Part shown: positions 34,041 through 43,399 of the stretch, piece after piece | Layout of the letters: every line of letters starts with the position of its first letter | How positions within the stretch are numbered: the stretch's first letter is position 1 | Assembly: GCA_043842855.1 (NCBI GenBank) | Contig: JBBPJF010000001.1 | Location: 1-64,000, forward strand | Reading direction: 5' to 3' | Origin: QFNR01 sp043842855 | GTDB taxonomy: Bacteria; Pseudomonadota; Gammaproteobacteria; Burkholderiales; Neisseriaceae | Length of the DNA: 64,000 nucleotides | Translations under genes and position numbers: made by a program | Notes under the pieces: generated by a model | What the model was told of the DNA's origin: nothing | Database searches by the model: none | The model's input: the letters and a program-made list of their open reading frames with translations, nothing else

Positions 34041-36356
34041 ATGTCTATGAATCACAGTACACACAAAAGAATTATCTTTTCCACCTTCCTACTGATCAGC
34101 AGTTTGTTCCTACTCATTGTCGGTTTGGTACTTATCGCAATTGTCTTCACTTTTCCGCGGTTACCTAATCTCAATAAGATAACTCATTATAAGCCAAGCA
34201 TGCCAATGAGAGTCTACTCTCAGGATAATGTACTTATCGGTCAATATGGTATAGAAAAAAGAACCTTCACTAAAATACAAGATTTCCCCGATATCCTTAA
34301 ATATGCTGTGCTTGCAGCAGAGGACAAGCGTTTTTATAGGCATAAAGGTGTTGACTTTAGCGGTATCCTAAGAGCTATGATTACCAACGCGGTCTCAGGT
34401 AGTGTAGAGCAAGGTGCCAGTACCATTACGCAGCAAGTGGCAAAGAACTTCTTCCTAACCAACGAAAGGACTTATAAGCGTAAGTTTTTTGAAGTGCTAC
34501 TTGCACTCAAAATAGAGATGAATTTATCTAAAGATAAAATCTTAGAACTTTACTTTAACCAGATCTATTTAGGTCAAAAGGCTTATGGATTTACCGCCGC
34601 GGCTAAAGCCTACTTTAATAAGCCCGTTAAGAACCTGACCATTGCCGAAGCTGCTATGTTAGCCGGCTTACCGAAAGCGCCTTCTGCTTTTAACCCCATT
34701 ATTAATCCTGAACGTGCGAAGAAACGACAGTTATACATCCTAAAGAACATGCTTGAAGAGGGCTGGATTACTCGGGCTAAGTATAATGAAGCTGTCAAAG
34801 CACCCTTGGTTTATCACACTGAGGATCCTTCGGAAAAAGTTAACGAAGATTCTCTCTATGTAGCAGAAATGGTCCGTAAACAGCTACATGATCGCTATGG
34901 AGATGCTATCTACCGTTCTGGTTATCGAGTTTATACAACTGTTAATATTAAGAACCAAAAAGTAGCAACCCAAGCTTTGCGTAAAACACTACTTCAAAAT
35001 AGTCCGATGGTTAAATTTAGGGGGCCAGAAGCCACCTACGACCTCAGCACTGGAAAAAAGGAAACTTTGGAAACCACCGCACTTAATTATCTTGCTGCTC
35101 ACCACACAGTCCAAGGGCAGATACCAGCCATCGTGATTGAAGCTACACCGCATCGGCTCAAATTACTAGTAGAAGAACAAAAGAGTCCAGTTATTTTATC
35201 TGGCAGCTCTCTTGCCTTTATTTCTCATAACATCAATAATAAATCACTGGGAGAGAAGCAAGTTAAGGTAGGTTCTATTCTACGGCTCTACAGGAGTAGG
35301 AGTGGTCACTGGGCCCTGACCCAAGCACCAGAACTTGAAGGCAGTATTATCTCACTTGATCCAAGGACTGGCGCTATTCAAGCAGTAGTTGGTGGCTTTG
35401 ACTTCTTTTCTAAACAATTTAATCGCGCTGTACAAGCCTATCGTCAACCAGGTTCTACCTTTAAGCCGTTCGTTTATTCAGCAGCAGTCGAAAAAGGATT
35501 CAATGGCGGAACTATTATCAATGATGCTCCTGTACGCTTTGGACGCTATTCTCCCAAAAATTCTGATGGACGTTACGCTGGCCCTATCCCCCTACGGGAG
35601 GGACTATATCTTTCCAAAAACGTAGTAGCCGTTCGGGTACTCAATTCTATTGGTGTGGACTATGCTCATCGTTATGTCCAACGCTTTGGCTTTCCCCCAA
35701 AAAATATCAGCAAAGATTTAACGATGGTTTTAGGATCAGGCCAAGTTACTCCTCTACAAATGGCACGTGGGTATGCTGCTTTTGCGAATGGGGGGTACTT
35801 GGTAGAACCGTATATCATTGATAGGGTCTATGACTCTAAGGGGCATCTAATTGCTAAAACTCAACCCCTTATCGCTGGAGTGAATGCACCGAGGACAATT
35901 GATCCTAAGAATGCTTTTCTTATGTATAAACTCCTGGAAGATGTAGTGCTTTATGGTACTGGTAGAGCCGCTCAATCTGTTGGACACAGTGACATAGGGG
36001 GGAAAACAGGGACCACTAATCACCAAAAGGATGCTTGGTTCGTTGGTTTTAATACTCAAGTGGTTACTGCTGTATATATTGGTTTTGATAAACCAAAGAG
36101 CATGGGTTCTATTGGCTATGGAGCAAGAGTTGCGCTTCCTGTATGGATCGACTACATGAGAATGGCCTTAAAAGGAGTACCTGTTAGACAACCCCAACAA
36201 CCTAGAAATGTCATTGAACAAAATGGATTTTATTCCATTGTAGGAAAACATCTCAATGGTGTGAAGTTGGAAAATGTTTCTAATTCTACTGGGGAAGTAG
36301 CTAAGCCCACAGGAAATAAGACTGATCCTCAAACTAATTTAGACAATCTTTTTTAA
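34041..36356 (+). CDS. mrcA: Penicillin-binding protein 1A
   Basis: This 771-residue bifunctional class A PBP polymerises and crosslinks peptidoglycan in the periplasm, anchored by an N-terminal membrane helix (about residues 11-37). The glycosyltransferase domain shows the catalytic Glu in AAEDKRFYRHKGVD (E94), QGASTITQQVAKNFFL and the second motif region LELYFNQIYLGQ. The transpeptidase domain has the SxxK Ser in GSTFKPFVYSAA (S472 and K475), SKN in YLSKNVVAV and KTGTTN near residue 655. An OB-like insertion lies between them. It is divergent from pilM. Confidence 0.96.
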   Translation: MSMNHSTHKRIIFSTFLLISSLFLLIVGLVLIAIVFTFPRLPNLNKITHYKPSMPMRVYSQDNVLIGQYGIEKRTFTKIQDFPDILKYAVLAAEDKRFYRHKGVDFSGILRAMITNAVSGSVEQGASTITQQVAKNFFLTNERTYKRKFFEVLLALKIEMNLSKDKILELYFNQIYLGQKAYGFTAAAKAYFNKPVKNLTIAEAAMLAGLPKAPSAFNPIINPERAKKRQLYILKNMLEEGWITRAKYNEAVKAPLVYHTEDPSEKVNEDSLYVAEMVRKQLHDRYGDAIYRSGYRVYTTVNIKNQKVATQALRKTLLQNSPMVKFRGPEATYDLSTGKKETLETTALNYLAAHHTVQGQIPAIVIEATPHRLKLLVEEQKSPVILSGSSLAFISHNINNKSLGEKQVKVGSILRLYRSRSGHWALTQAPELEGSIISLDPRTGAIQAVVGGFDFFSKQFNRAVQAYRQPGSTFKPFVYSAAVEKGFNGGTIINDAPVRFGRYSPKNSDGRYAGPIPLREGLYLSKNVVAVRVLNSIGVDYAHRYVQRFGFPPKNISKDLTMVLGSGQVTPLQMARGYAAFANGGYLVEPYIIDRVYDSKGHLIAKTQPLIAGVNAPRTIDPKNAFLMYKLLEDVVLYGTGRAAQSVGHSDIGGKTGTTNHQKDAWFVGFNTQVVTAVYIGFDKPKSMGSIGYGARVALPVWIDYMRMALKGVPVRQPQQPRNVIEQNGFYSIVGKHLNGVKLENVSNSTGEVAKPTGNKTDPQTNLDNLF

Positions 36357-36461
36357 TTATTGTTGGCTCTGACCTGTTTAGATTTAGGTAATTTTCGCCT
36401 GGCGTTTGCCTATCTCTAAAATTTGTTAGTAATTTAGCCAACCTCCTTAAGGAATTAGTGA

Positions 36462-37229
36462 ATGAGTTTGCATGATACTCAAAGTGCTTTTGATAATAGG
36501 AATATTGCTATCAACCGAGTAGGAATTAAAGATTTTAAACTTCCTATTCAACTAGCTTCGCTCAGTGGTGTTCAAGCTACCATAGCTACGGTGGATATGT
36601 TTGCTTCTCTAGAGGCCAAATACCGTGGTACGCATATGTCGCGCTTCATCTCTCTTATTACTGCTAACGCTAAGCCAATTTGTGCAGAAAGTATAAAAGA
36701 ACTTACTCAGCAACTTTGTAAACAATTGGAAACTACTCAGGCAGAAATCAGCTTAACAACTTCACTTTTTGTTGAAAAAAAAGCACCTATCACACAAATC
36801 AGGGGACTTATGGATTATCAAGTTAAGTATCACACCTGTGTTGATGCAAATGAAGTAAAACAAATACTTGAAGTCAAAACGCCCACTACATCTCTTTGTC
36901 CATGTTCTAAGGAGATATCAGCTGCTGGTGCCCATAATCAACGTTCTGTTATAGTTATTAAAGCACAGTATCGTGGTACCCTTTTTCCAGAACAACTTAT
37001 AGAAATAGCAGAAAAAAGTTCTTCCTGTGATTTATATAGCATTTTAAAAAGAGCGGATGAAAAATTTGTTACTGAGACAGCCTACGCACAACCGAAATTT
37101 GTTGAAGATACGGTCAGAGAAGCTTATCAAGCTCTAAAAAATATACCTGAAATAATCAAATTTAAGGTAGCCAGTGAAAATTTTGAATCTATTCACAATC
37201 ACTCAGCTTATGCGGAAGTTACTAGTTAG
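36462..37229 (+). CDS. folE2: GTP cyclohydrolase FolE2 (type IB)
   Basis: This 255-residue enzyme makes dihydroneopterin triphosphate from GTP, the first step of folate synthesis. The family-specific elements are TVDMFASLEAKYRGTHMSRF, the metal-ligand Cys in TSLCPCSKEIS with GAHNQR after it, and KSSSCDLYSILKRADEK. Length is typical. FolE2 works with various metals and is often induced under zinc shortage; no Zur site was seen here. It overlaps the start of dsbD by 20 bases. Confidence 0.95.
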   Translation: MSLHDTQSAFDNRNIAINRVGIKDFKLPIQLASLSGVQATIATVDMFASLEAKYRGTHMSRFISLITANAKPICAESIKELTQQLCKQLETTQAEISLTTSLFVEKKAPITQIRGLMDYQVKYHTCVDANEVKQILEVKTPTTSLCPCSKEISAAGAHNQRSVIVIKAQYRGTLFPEQLIEIAEKSSSCDLYSILKRADEKFVTETAYAQPKFVEDTVREAYQALKNIPEIIKFKVASENFESIHNHSAYAEVTS

Positions 37230-39066
37230 TTTTCAACTAGCAGTCTATTACGGGTTAGTTATTTTAGGATCTCTTTTTCCTTCAATTCTCTTGGCTCAAA
37301 TACAAGGAACTGCCCCCCTGACCAATACTAAATCCTTGTCGCCAGAAGAAGCCTTTCAGCTAAGAGTCATACCTAAAGACAAAAGTCTAGAACTTGAAGT
37401 ACGTATCCAACCAGGTTACTACCTATATCAATCCAAATTTAATTTTAACACCTATCCTGCTGGTCTCTTGAAGAAGCCTATATTTAGCCAATCGCTTTCC
37501 CACGTGGATGAATTCTTTGGGCGCCAAGCTATTTTCCGACACCAAGCTCATATCTCTCTCCCTCTGAGCTCGCCCACCAATACTCTACAATTAACCATTA
37601 CAATGCAGGGCTGTGCTGACTTAGGGATTTGCTACCCCCCTTTGAAGCAAGAGTATACTATCCAAAAAGGCCAAGTATTACCACGTAGCACAGGGTCTTT
37701 TTCTACTTCAGGTCCTAATCGAAAAGACTTGGTTAGTCTACTAACCAAGTCTTCTCTCAGTCCCCGTTCACGCGCTCAGTTTTTACCAGCCGAGCAGGGT
37801 GAGGCCCCTCTACCTATTGCTTTTGCTTGGAAAAATATCCTCAAAAGTTTATTACTGTTCTTTTTCACCGGGTTGGCTATGAGTTTAACAGCTTGTATGT
37901 ACCCACTCATCCCTATTGTGTCTTCCATTATCCTTCGCCGAAATGAATATGGTAAAAGTTTTATCGCAACCTTTTTCTATACACAAGGAATAGCTATCAC
38001 GTATACTTTGCTAGGTCTTTTAGCTGCATTTACTGGAACGCTACTGAATGTCTATTTTCAACAGGCATTTTTTATCATCCCTAGTAGTTTGCTCGTTGTA
38101 CTGCTTGGACTCTCCATGTTGGATGTCGTGCAACTCCAAGTGCCACTTCACTGGCAAAATTTACTACACAATACACCCATCACAGTAAGAAATCATTTTC
38201 TTGCAATTTTCCTTATGGGGGCACTTTCTGCCTTGGTTATTGGTCCTTGTACAGCCCCTCCCCTAGCTTTTGCACTTGGCTATATTGGGACCACGCACAA
38301 TGTCCTATTGGGAGGCAGTGCTCTATATGTAATGGGCCTAGGTTTAGGGTTGCCCTTACTGTTATTTAGTCTATTGGGGGACCGCTTTTTACCTAAAGCA
38401 GGTCAATGGATGCAAGTCATTAAACATCTGCTTGGGGTCGTACTTTTAGTGGTAGCTGTTTATTTAATGAGCCCTTTTCTACCAACTAGCCTTGCTCTCA
38501 TAGCCTATAGTTGTGCTCTTTTATTTCCTTTAACGATTTTCTATCGCTATCCTGCTGTTACTAGGCTTGGCAACATTATATACCTTGGTTTCTCTATGAT
38601 TTTGGTCATATTGACTATTTATTTAATAGCTGCCTACTTCTTAAAAGTTTCTTCAGAGCTGACGGACTTTCTATCTCTACGCTTTAAACCACAGCAGGAA
38701 CAGACGTATACTCGATATGAAGATCCAGAGGTTCTTCTAATGGCACTTAAGGCAAATCTTAAAGCACACCCTAATCAACCTGTTTACCTTGATTTCTATG
38801 CTAAATGGTGTGCGACCTGTAAACAGATGGAGAAGTATACTTTCTCTGACTCAAGGGTAAAGGCTAGACTTTCCAAAGTTAACTTTTTCCAGTTAGATGT
38901 AACCCGCAACAGCTCAAAACAACGGCAATTTATGCGAGCCTTCCAGGTATATGCACCGCCAGCTTTGTTTGTTATCAAGTCACCCAACCGCTATAGCCAA
39001 CCTCTCCTCGGTTTTAAGCCACCTAAACAACTTTTAGAATGGATAGAGAAAAATGGTCGCTTTTAA
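37210..39066 (+). CDS. dsbD: Thiol:disulfide interchange protein DsbD
   Basis: DsbD carries electrons from cytosolic thioredoxin across the inner membrane to keep DsbC and other periplasmic thiols reduced. The ATG at 37210 gives a clean signal peptide beginning MRKLLVSFQL; a GTG at 37174 with AAGG upstream is an alternative adding 12 residues. The N-terminal domain has its Cys pair in GCADLGICYPP. The eight-helix membrane core has TACMYPLIPI and GPCTAPPLAF. The C-terminal thioredoxin-like domain has YAKWCATCKQME. All three redox pairs are intact. About 618 residues, normal length. Confidence 0.95.
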   Translation: MRKLLVSFQLAVYYGLVILGSLFPSILLAQIQGTAPLTNTKSLSPEEAFQLRVIPKDKSLELEVRIQPGYYLYQSKFNFNTYPAGLLKKPIFSQSLSHVDEFFGRQAIFRHQAHISLPLSSPTNTLQLTITMQGCADLGICYPPLKQEYTIQKGQVLPRSTGSFSTSGPNRKDLVSLLTKSSLSPRSRAQFLPAEQGEAPLPIAFAWKNILKSLLLFFFTGLAMSLTACMYPLIPIVSSIILRRNEYGKSFIATFFYTQGIAITYTLLGLLAAFTGTLLNVYFQQAFFIIPSSLLVVLLGLSMLDVVQLQVPLHWQNLLHNTPITVRNHFLAIFLMGALSALVIGPCTAPPLAFALGYIGTTHNVLLGGSALYVMGLGLGLPLLLFSLLGDRFLPKAGQWMQVIKHLLGVVLLVVAVYLMSPFLPTSLALIAYSCALLFPLTIFYRYPAVTRLGNIIYLGFSMILVILTIYLIAAYFLKVSSELTDFLSLRFKPQQEQTYTRYEDPEVLLMALKANLKAHPNQPVYLDFYAKWCATCKQMEKYTFSDSRVKARLSKVNFFQLDVTRNSSKQRQFMRAFQVYAPPALFVIKSPNRYSQPLLGFKPPKQLLEWIEKNGRF

Positions 39067-39104
39067 CTTTAATACAAACTAGATTTCCTTTCCTACAAAT
39101 ACCT

Positions 39105-40040
39105 CTAGAGCTCTTTTAGTGTCTTACGCCATTGTTTCTTTTCTTTTTGTCCCTTTAGTCTATCGCTTTCTTGTGCAGCAGCCTGCTGCCAGCACAGCCA
39201 TTCTGATGGCCTTTCCAGTGAAATTAGGCCTAATTTTCCTGATCGAAAATCCTGTAAAATTAACTCACTTGCCCTCTGGTAATCGACACGCCGAGCTGAG
39301 GTAAATGTGCCACGCTTCTCGGCTATGAAATATAGCCAATCTTCTGCTGCTGGACGCGCCTGCTGCCAGGGCTCTAAAGAATAACGCTCCACTAAGCAAT
39401 CCTGATAATGTTTCTTAAGATAAGAGAGCAAATGGAGAGCTGCCTCTTCAGGATTATAAGCTCTCTTCCCTACAGAACCAGCAATAGCCAGACGGTAGCC
39501 ATTTTCTGGAATGCTTATCTTTTCCCATAGCATACCTGGTGTATCATATAACCACACATCCTCTTTTAGTACAATTCTTTGCTCATCCTGAGTTATACCT
39601 GCTTCATTCGCAGCTTTAGCTACCACACGCCCAGCTAATTGATTAATTAGGGTAGATTTACCCACATTGGGTATACCGCAAATCATTATTCTTAATGGTT
39701 TATCTATGCCTCCGCGATGAGGAAGCAAGGATCTGCAATGAGAAATTAACCTCTCCTTCTCAAGTCTATTATTAGAGGTAATAGCTAAGGCCCTTGTATC
39801 TACTTGTTGAGTAGTAAAATACTCCAACCACAGTTTGGTAACAATAGGATCTGCTAAATCTGCCTTATTGAGTAGTTTAAGCTTAATTTTATCTCCTGTA
39901 ATTCTCTCAATTAGAGGGTTGAGGGAAGAAGAAGGTAACCGGGCATCTAACACCTCGATAACTAAATCGATCGATCTGAGACGTTCCTGCATCTTTTTCC
40001 GGGTTTTATACATATGTCCCGGAAACCATTGAATGGACAT
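39105..40040 (-). CDS. ylqF: Ribosome assembly GTPase, YlqF/RbgA family
   Basis: This 311-residue circularly permuted GTPase has G4 (NKAD, 58-61) before G1 (GIPNVGKST, 122-130) and G3 (DTPG, 166-169), the hallmark of the YlqF/RbgA/YjeQ group. It starts SIQWFPGHMYKTRKKM, the typical RbgA N-terminus. In Bacillus the family acts in late 50S maturation; the role in proteobacteria is less well established. It follows rapZ on the same strand with a 3-base gap, so the two are likely co-transcribed. Confidence 0.92.
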   Translation of the reverse strand: MSIQWFPGHMYKTRKKMQERLRSIDLVIEVLDARLPSSSLNPLIERITGDKIKLKLLNKADLADPIVTKLWLEYFTTQQVDTRALAITSNNRLEKERLISHCRSLLPHRGGIDKPLRIMICGIPNVGKSTLINQLAGRVVAKAANEAGITQDEQRIVLKEDVWLYDTPGMLWEKISIPENGYRLAIAGSVGKRAYNPEEAALHLLSYLKKHYQDCLVERYSLEPWQQARPAAEDWLYFIAEKRGTFTSARRVDYQRASELILQDFRSGKLGLISLERPSEWLCWQQAAAQESDRLKGQKEKKQWRKTLKEL

Positions 40041-40043
40041 AAA

Positions 40044-40892
40044 CTATGATAACTCTAATTGTCGATGATGTTCTAAAACTGCATAGTTCCGCGATCTAAA
40101 GTATGCTGCTAACTTGTCAACCACATATACTGATCGGTGTACACCTCCGGTGCACCCAATTGCTACGGTCAAAGTGGTCAGAGTTCCTTTTTGAAACAGC
40201 AAAATGCTACGTTCTAAAAAGGAGATGATGCTGCTGATCATTTCGCCTACTTCAGGAAATTGCTCAAAAAATTCCTGTACCGCCTTATCTTTACCAACTA
40301 AGTGAGCTAAAGACGGTGAATAAAAAGGGTTAGGTAGGCAACGGATATCAAAAATATAATTACTGTCTAAAGGAGTACCAAATTTAAAGCCAAATGACTC
40401 AAAAATCAGCTGAAAAGCTTTACCATTGTTACCTACCCAAGCTTGTATCCATTTGATCAAATGAGAATTATGCATATAAGAAGTGTCTAAGATTAATGCT
40501 GTTTCTCTAACAGGATTCAGTAATATTCTCTCTTTAGCTATAGCTTCTCGTAAAGATGGAAAGCTTTCTTGTAACGGATGGGTTCGACGTGTTTCAGAGT
40601 AACGTTTAATCAAAACTTCTTCTTTTGCTTCTAAAAATAAAATACTTAGTCGATCCTCTGTTGCTTTAATTTGGTGTAGTAACTGACTCAGGTCCGTCCA
40701 TAATCCTTTAGACCGGGCATCTATGCTCACAGCCAAATTATCGGTGTTACCCTGCCGGCGATGCCAAGCAATTAGATGTTCCAACAATTCAAGCGGTAAG
40801 TTATCTACACAATAAAAGCCCAGGTCTTCCAAGGCGTTCAAAGTAATAGATTTACCTGACCCTGAAATTCCCGTAATAAGTACTAAGTTCAC
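40044..40892 (-). CDS. rapZ: RNase adapter protein RapZ
   Basis: RapZ is a P-loop protein that in E. coli guides RNase E to the GlmZ small RNA and so tunes glucosamine-6-phosphate synthase. The GTG at 40892 gives MNLVLITGISGSGKS with GGGGAAG just upstream; an earlier GTG at 40904 lacks a ribosome site. Walker A is at residues 7-15. ALEDLGFYCVDNLP and the C-terminal TVAIGCTGGVHRSVYVVDKL are family signatures. About 282 residues. The usual neighbours ptsN and hprK are absent. In this lineage the RNA partner is unknown. Confidence 0.93.
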   Translation of the reverse strand: MNLVLITGISGSGKSITLNALEDLGFYCVDNLPLELLEHLIAWHRRQGNTDNLAVSIDARSKGLWTDLSQLLHQIKATEDRLSILFLEAKEEVLIKRYSETRRTHPLQESFPSLREAIAKERILLNPVRETALILDTSYMHNSHLIKWIQAWVGNNGKAFQLIFESFGFKFGTPLDSNYIFDIRCLPNPFYSPSLAHLVGKDKAVQEFFEQFPEVGEMISSIISFLERSILLFQKGTLTTLTVAIGCTGGVHRSVYVVDKLAAYFRSRNYAVLEHHRQLELS

Positions 40893-41265
40893 TAGCTTCC
40901 CCACTCAGATATATTAGATATTATAATCAAAATAACCCTCAAAACTGCCCCCCTTAATCTAACTTTCGAAACACTTAGAATATATCCTGATTTAACTCGA
41001 TTTAAACTTACTCATACCAGTTCCTTCTTTCTAACTCTCCATCTATTTTTCGCAAAACTCCTAATTCCTTAAGGTAGTCTAACTTATCGTAAAGTAGGAT
41101 AGATGTTGCGGTTAAGTACTGTTCTTGGTTCCGAAAGGTATAGTATAAGGTAGCAGATCCTCTACTCTCTAGCGAACTAACTTATACTAGCTGAATAATG
41201 AAAGAAAGATGGAGGGCAACTTTAAGTCTTCTAGTACTATTGCTCCAAAATTAATTTTCCTATAG
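40893..41265. other. Intergenic gap of about 370 bases with rapZ -10 element
   Basis: On the minus strand a perfect TATAAT (40920-40925) lies about 28 bases before the rapZ GTG and is probably its -10 box; no good -35 was found. The remainder up to the pqiC stop shows no gene, RNA or terminator that I can support. Confidence 0.45.
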
Positions 41266-41823
41266 CTACTGAAAAAGCACATACAATCGCTGGGATAACT
41301 GTCTAAGTGCCTTATTTAAGGCTTCAAGCATTCCTGGATAACCATCAGCTTCCTGCCTTGCTTCTTCGCGAAAAGCAATAGATTTTATGACTGTGCCTTT
41401 GGCATTGAGCAAGGTAGCATACCCTATGACTCTAGCCCTGCCGTTTACATCACCTTGAAACTTCTCTAAAGTAACCAATAACTTTCTAGGATCGAGTCCT
41501 TTAGGAGAAAAAAATTGCTTTTTAGAAGCTCCTAGTTGATTTAAATGATTGATCAAGTTGTTTTTAATAGCGGAGCTCAACTCTGTCGCCCATAAATTCT
41601 GTGTGGTTAGCTGAAAAGAAGAACCATCATTATCTCCAATTACCATAGCAGAAGTTGCTAGGTAGGAGGGTAAACTCACTTCGACTGTTACTTGTTCTTC
41701 TGGTTGCGCAACTGGGGGAATAAAATTACTGTCAGGAAGGTAGTAATAGCGTGTTCCCGGCACAGAATCAAACGTACAGGCAGAAAGATAAAAAATAAAT
41801 CCCAACCAACGCAGTGGGTTCAT
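41266..41823 (-). CDS. pqiC: PqiC-type outer-membrane lipoprotein
   Basis: This 185-residue lipoprotein has a lipobox YLSAC (C16). It belongs to the ABC-type transport auxiliary lipoprotein family (formerly DUF330), with TRYYYLPD near the start and a later stretch including LLVTLEKFQGDVNGRARVIG. PqiC docks at the outer membrane and pairs with PqiB to complete a lipid path between membranes. It starts two bases after pqiB, the last gene of pqiABC. Confidence 0.88.
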   Translation of the reverse strand: MNPLRWLGFIFYLSACTFDSVPGTRYYYLPDSNFIPPVAQPEEQVTVEVSLPSYLATSAMVIGDNDGSSFQLTTQNLWATELSSAIKNNLINHLNQLGASKKQFFSPKGLDPRKLLVTLEKFQGDVNGRARVIGYATLLNAKGTVIKSIAFREEARQEADGYPGMLEALNKALRQLSQRLYVLFQ

Positions 41824-41825
41824 TA

Positions 41826-43388
41826 CTACCTCACTTTCCCTGGAACAGGATCAACAGCATTTTTAAAGATGAACAGCGAATTAGTTTTATTATTGACATT
41901 TCGGCTCAATTCTTTCAATTGCTGCAGTAAACCGCTAATATTACGATAAAGCTCTGAGCCTGGAGATAAGCTCTTTAAAGATACATTAAGCTGTTGGACA
42001 CTCTGCTCAATTTTGCCTACTACATCTCGTTGCCCTAAAGAATTAATTAACGTTCTAACTGAATGAAGTGTACTCGCTATTTCGTCTAGATCATGATTAA
42101 GTTTATGCACGGTCTGTCCGTGGAGCTTAGACAATAATTGGTTGATGTTCTCTGTCAAGTGGTCTAGTCCTGTTATGGTCGTAGGAATCACTCGAATATT
42201 TTGATATCTTTCACGTGGATAATTTATAGACTCAGAAGCTAATTTTTCATACAGAGATATGTATTGCCCCCCCATAATTAGGTTACCTGAAGCAATCGTA
42301 GCTACTAATCCCCTACTTAACGCTTGATCTATTTCTTTGCGAAAAGCTTTTCCGCCTGAGGAATCAAGTGCTCCGGGGTCAATATAAAATAGAACTGGAA
42401 TGCTTTTTATGCTAAACATATGTGCTTTATCTCCAGCAGCATAGTAAGGTACTTGCTCTATACGTCCTACCTGAACCCCCTTGTACTCTACCATAGCTCC
42501 CTTGCTTAGATTTTTAATACCCTGGTTAAAAAAACCAACTAAATGGTAAGCTTCTTTGGGGATTGAGGCTGGTACGCGAAGCTCATTAGCATATACTGGG
42601 AATTGTTGATTCTCATGCACCGGCTCCCCCCTTCCCTCGCCTTTGGGCTCACTGAAAGCAATTGAGCCTAATAGATTATCAAAATTAAGCCCTTTGAACT
42701 GGATTGATCCCTCACTCGTATTTAGACTGACACCAAATTCGATCCAAAAACGAATATTGGTGCCCAACAATTGATCATTAGGTGAGGAGATAAATATTTG
42801 ATAGTGAGCTTTTTTATCCTTAACATCAAAATAAGAATAGTCTACTGTACCTACGTTGATGCCGTGATAAAGCACTGCACTCCCCGGAGCTAACAGCGTA
42901 TCATTATCTTCACCAACTAGCTGAAGCATCTTACCCTGAGTACGATAAGCTATAGAAGGAGGATGATCAGAGACCAAGAAATCCTTTCGTTTTTCTTTAC
43001 TTTTCCCTGGTAGCACTCCAATATAGGAGCCAGAAATCAAAGTGGATAAGCCTGATACACCTCCTTTAGTTAGTAATGGCTTCACGACCCAATATTGTGT
43101 ATCCTTCGCTAGTAAACTTGGATTATCACTATTCACATAAGCTGTCATCAACACGTCTTTACCATCTGCCGCTAATTTAATGCTTTTAATCCTACCCACT
43201 TCTACATTTAGGACTTTAAGTACTGTATTCTCAACTTCCAAGCCTTCAGCGTTAGAAATATGTAAAGTGATCGCTGTACCCAAGGATCGGTAATAATCGT
43301 AGGTTAGCCACAACATGATTAAAACTGCCACAATAGGCACAAACCAAATCACTGAAAAAATTGAAATCTTAGAAGGTTTGACCGCCAT
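41826..43388 (-). CDS. pqiB: Intermembrane lipid transport protein PqiB (MCE family)
   Basis: This 520-residue protein has an N-terminal membrane helix (about residues 9-28) and three tandem MCE domains (starting near 36, 150 and 275), each with the pattern V(x)n-GxVxxI, for example LKVLNVEVGRIKSIKL and MVEYKGVQVGRIEQVPYY. A helical C-terminal needle-forming region includes repeated ILxxLxxL-type helices. In E. coli PqiB forms a hexameric tube spanning the periplasm. It sits between pqiA (11-base gap) and pqiC. Confidence 0.94.
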   Translation of the reverse strand: MAVKPSKISIFSVIWFVPIVAVLIMLWLTYDYYRSLGTAITLHISNAEGLEVENTVLKVLNVEVGRIKSIKLAADGKDVLMTAYVNSDNPSLLAKDTQYWVVKPLLTKGGVSGLSTLISGSYIGVLPGKSKEKRKDFLVSDHPPSIAYRTQGKMLQLVGEDNDTLLAPGSAVLYHGINVGTVDYSYFDVKDKKAHYQIFISSPNDQLLGTNIRFWIEFGVSLNTSEGSIQFKGLNFDNLLGSIAFSEPKGEGRGEPVHENQQFPVYANELRVPASIPKEAYHLVGFFNQGIKNLSKGAMVEYKGVQVGRIEQVPYYAAGDKAHMFSIKSIPVLFYIDPGALDSSGGKAFRKEIDQALSRGLVATIASGNLIMGGQYISLYEKLASESINYPRERYQNIRVIPTTITGLDHLTENINQLLSKLHGQTVHKLNHDLDEIASTLHSVRTLINSLGQRDVVGKIEQSVQQLNVSLKSLSPGSELYRNISGLLQQLKELSRNVNNKTNSLFIFKNAVDPVPGKVR

Positions 43389-43399
43389 AAAATTCCTAA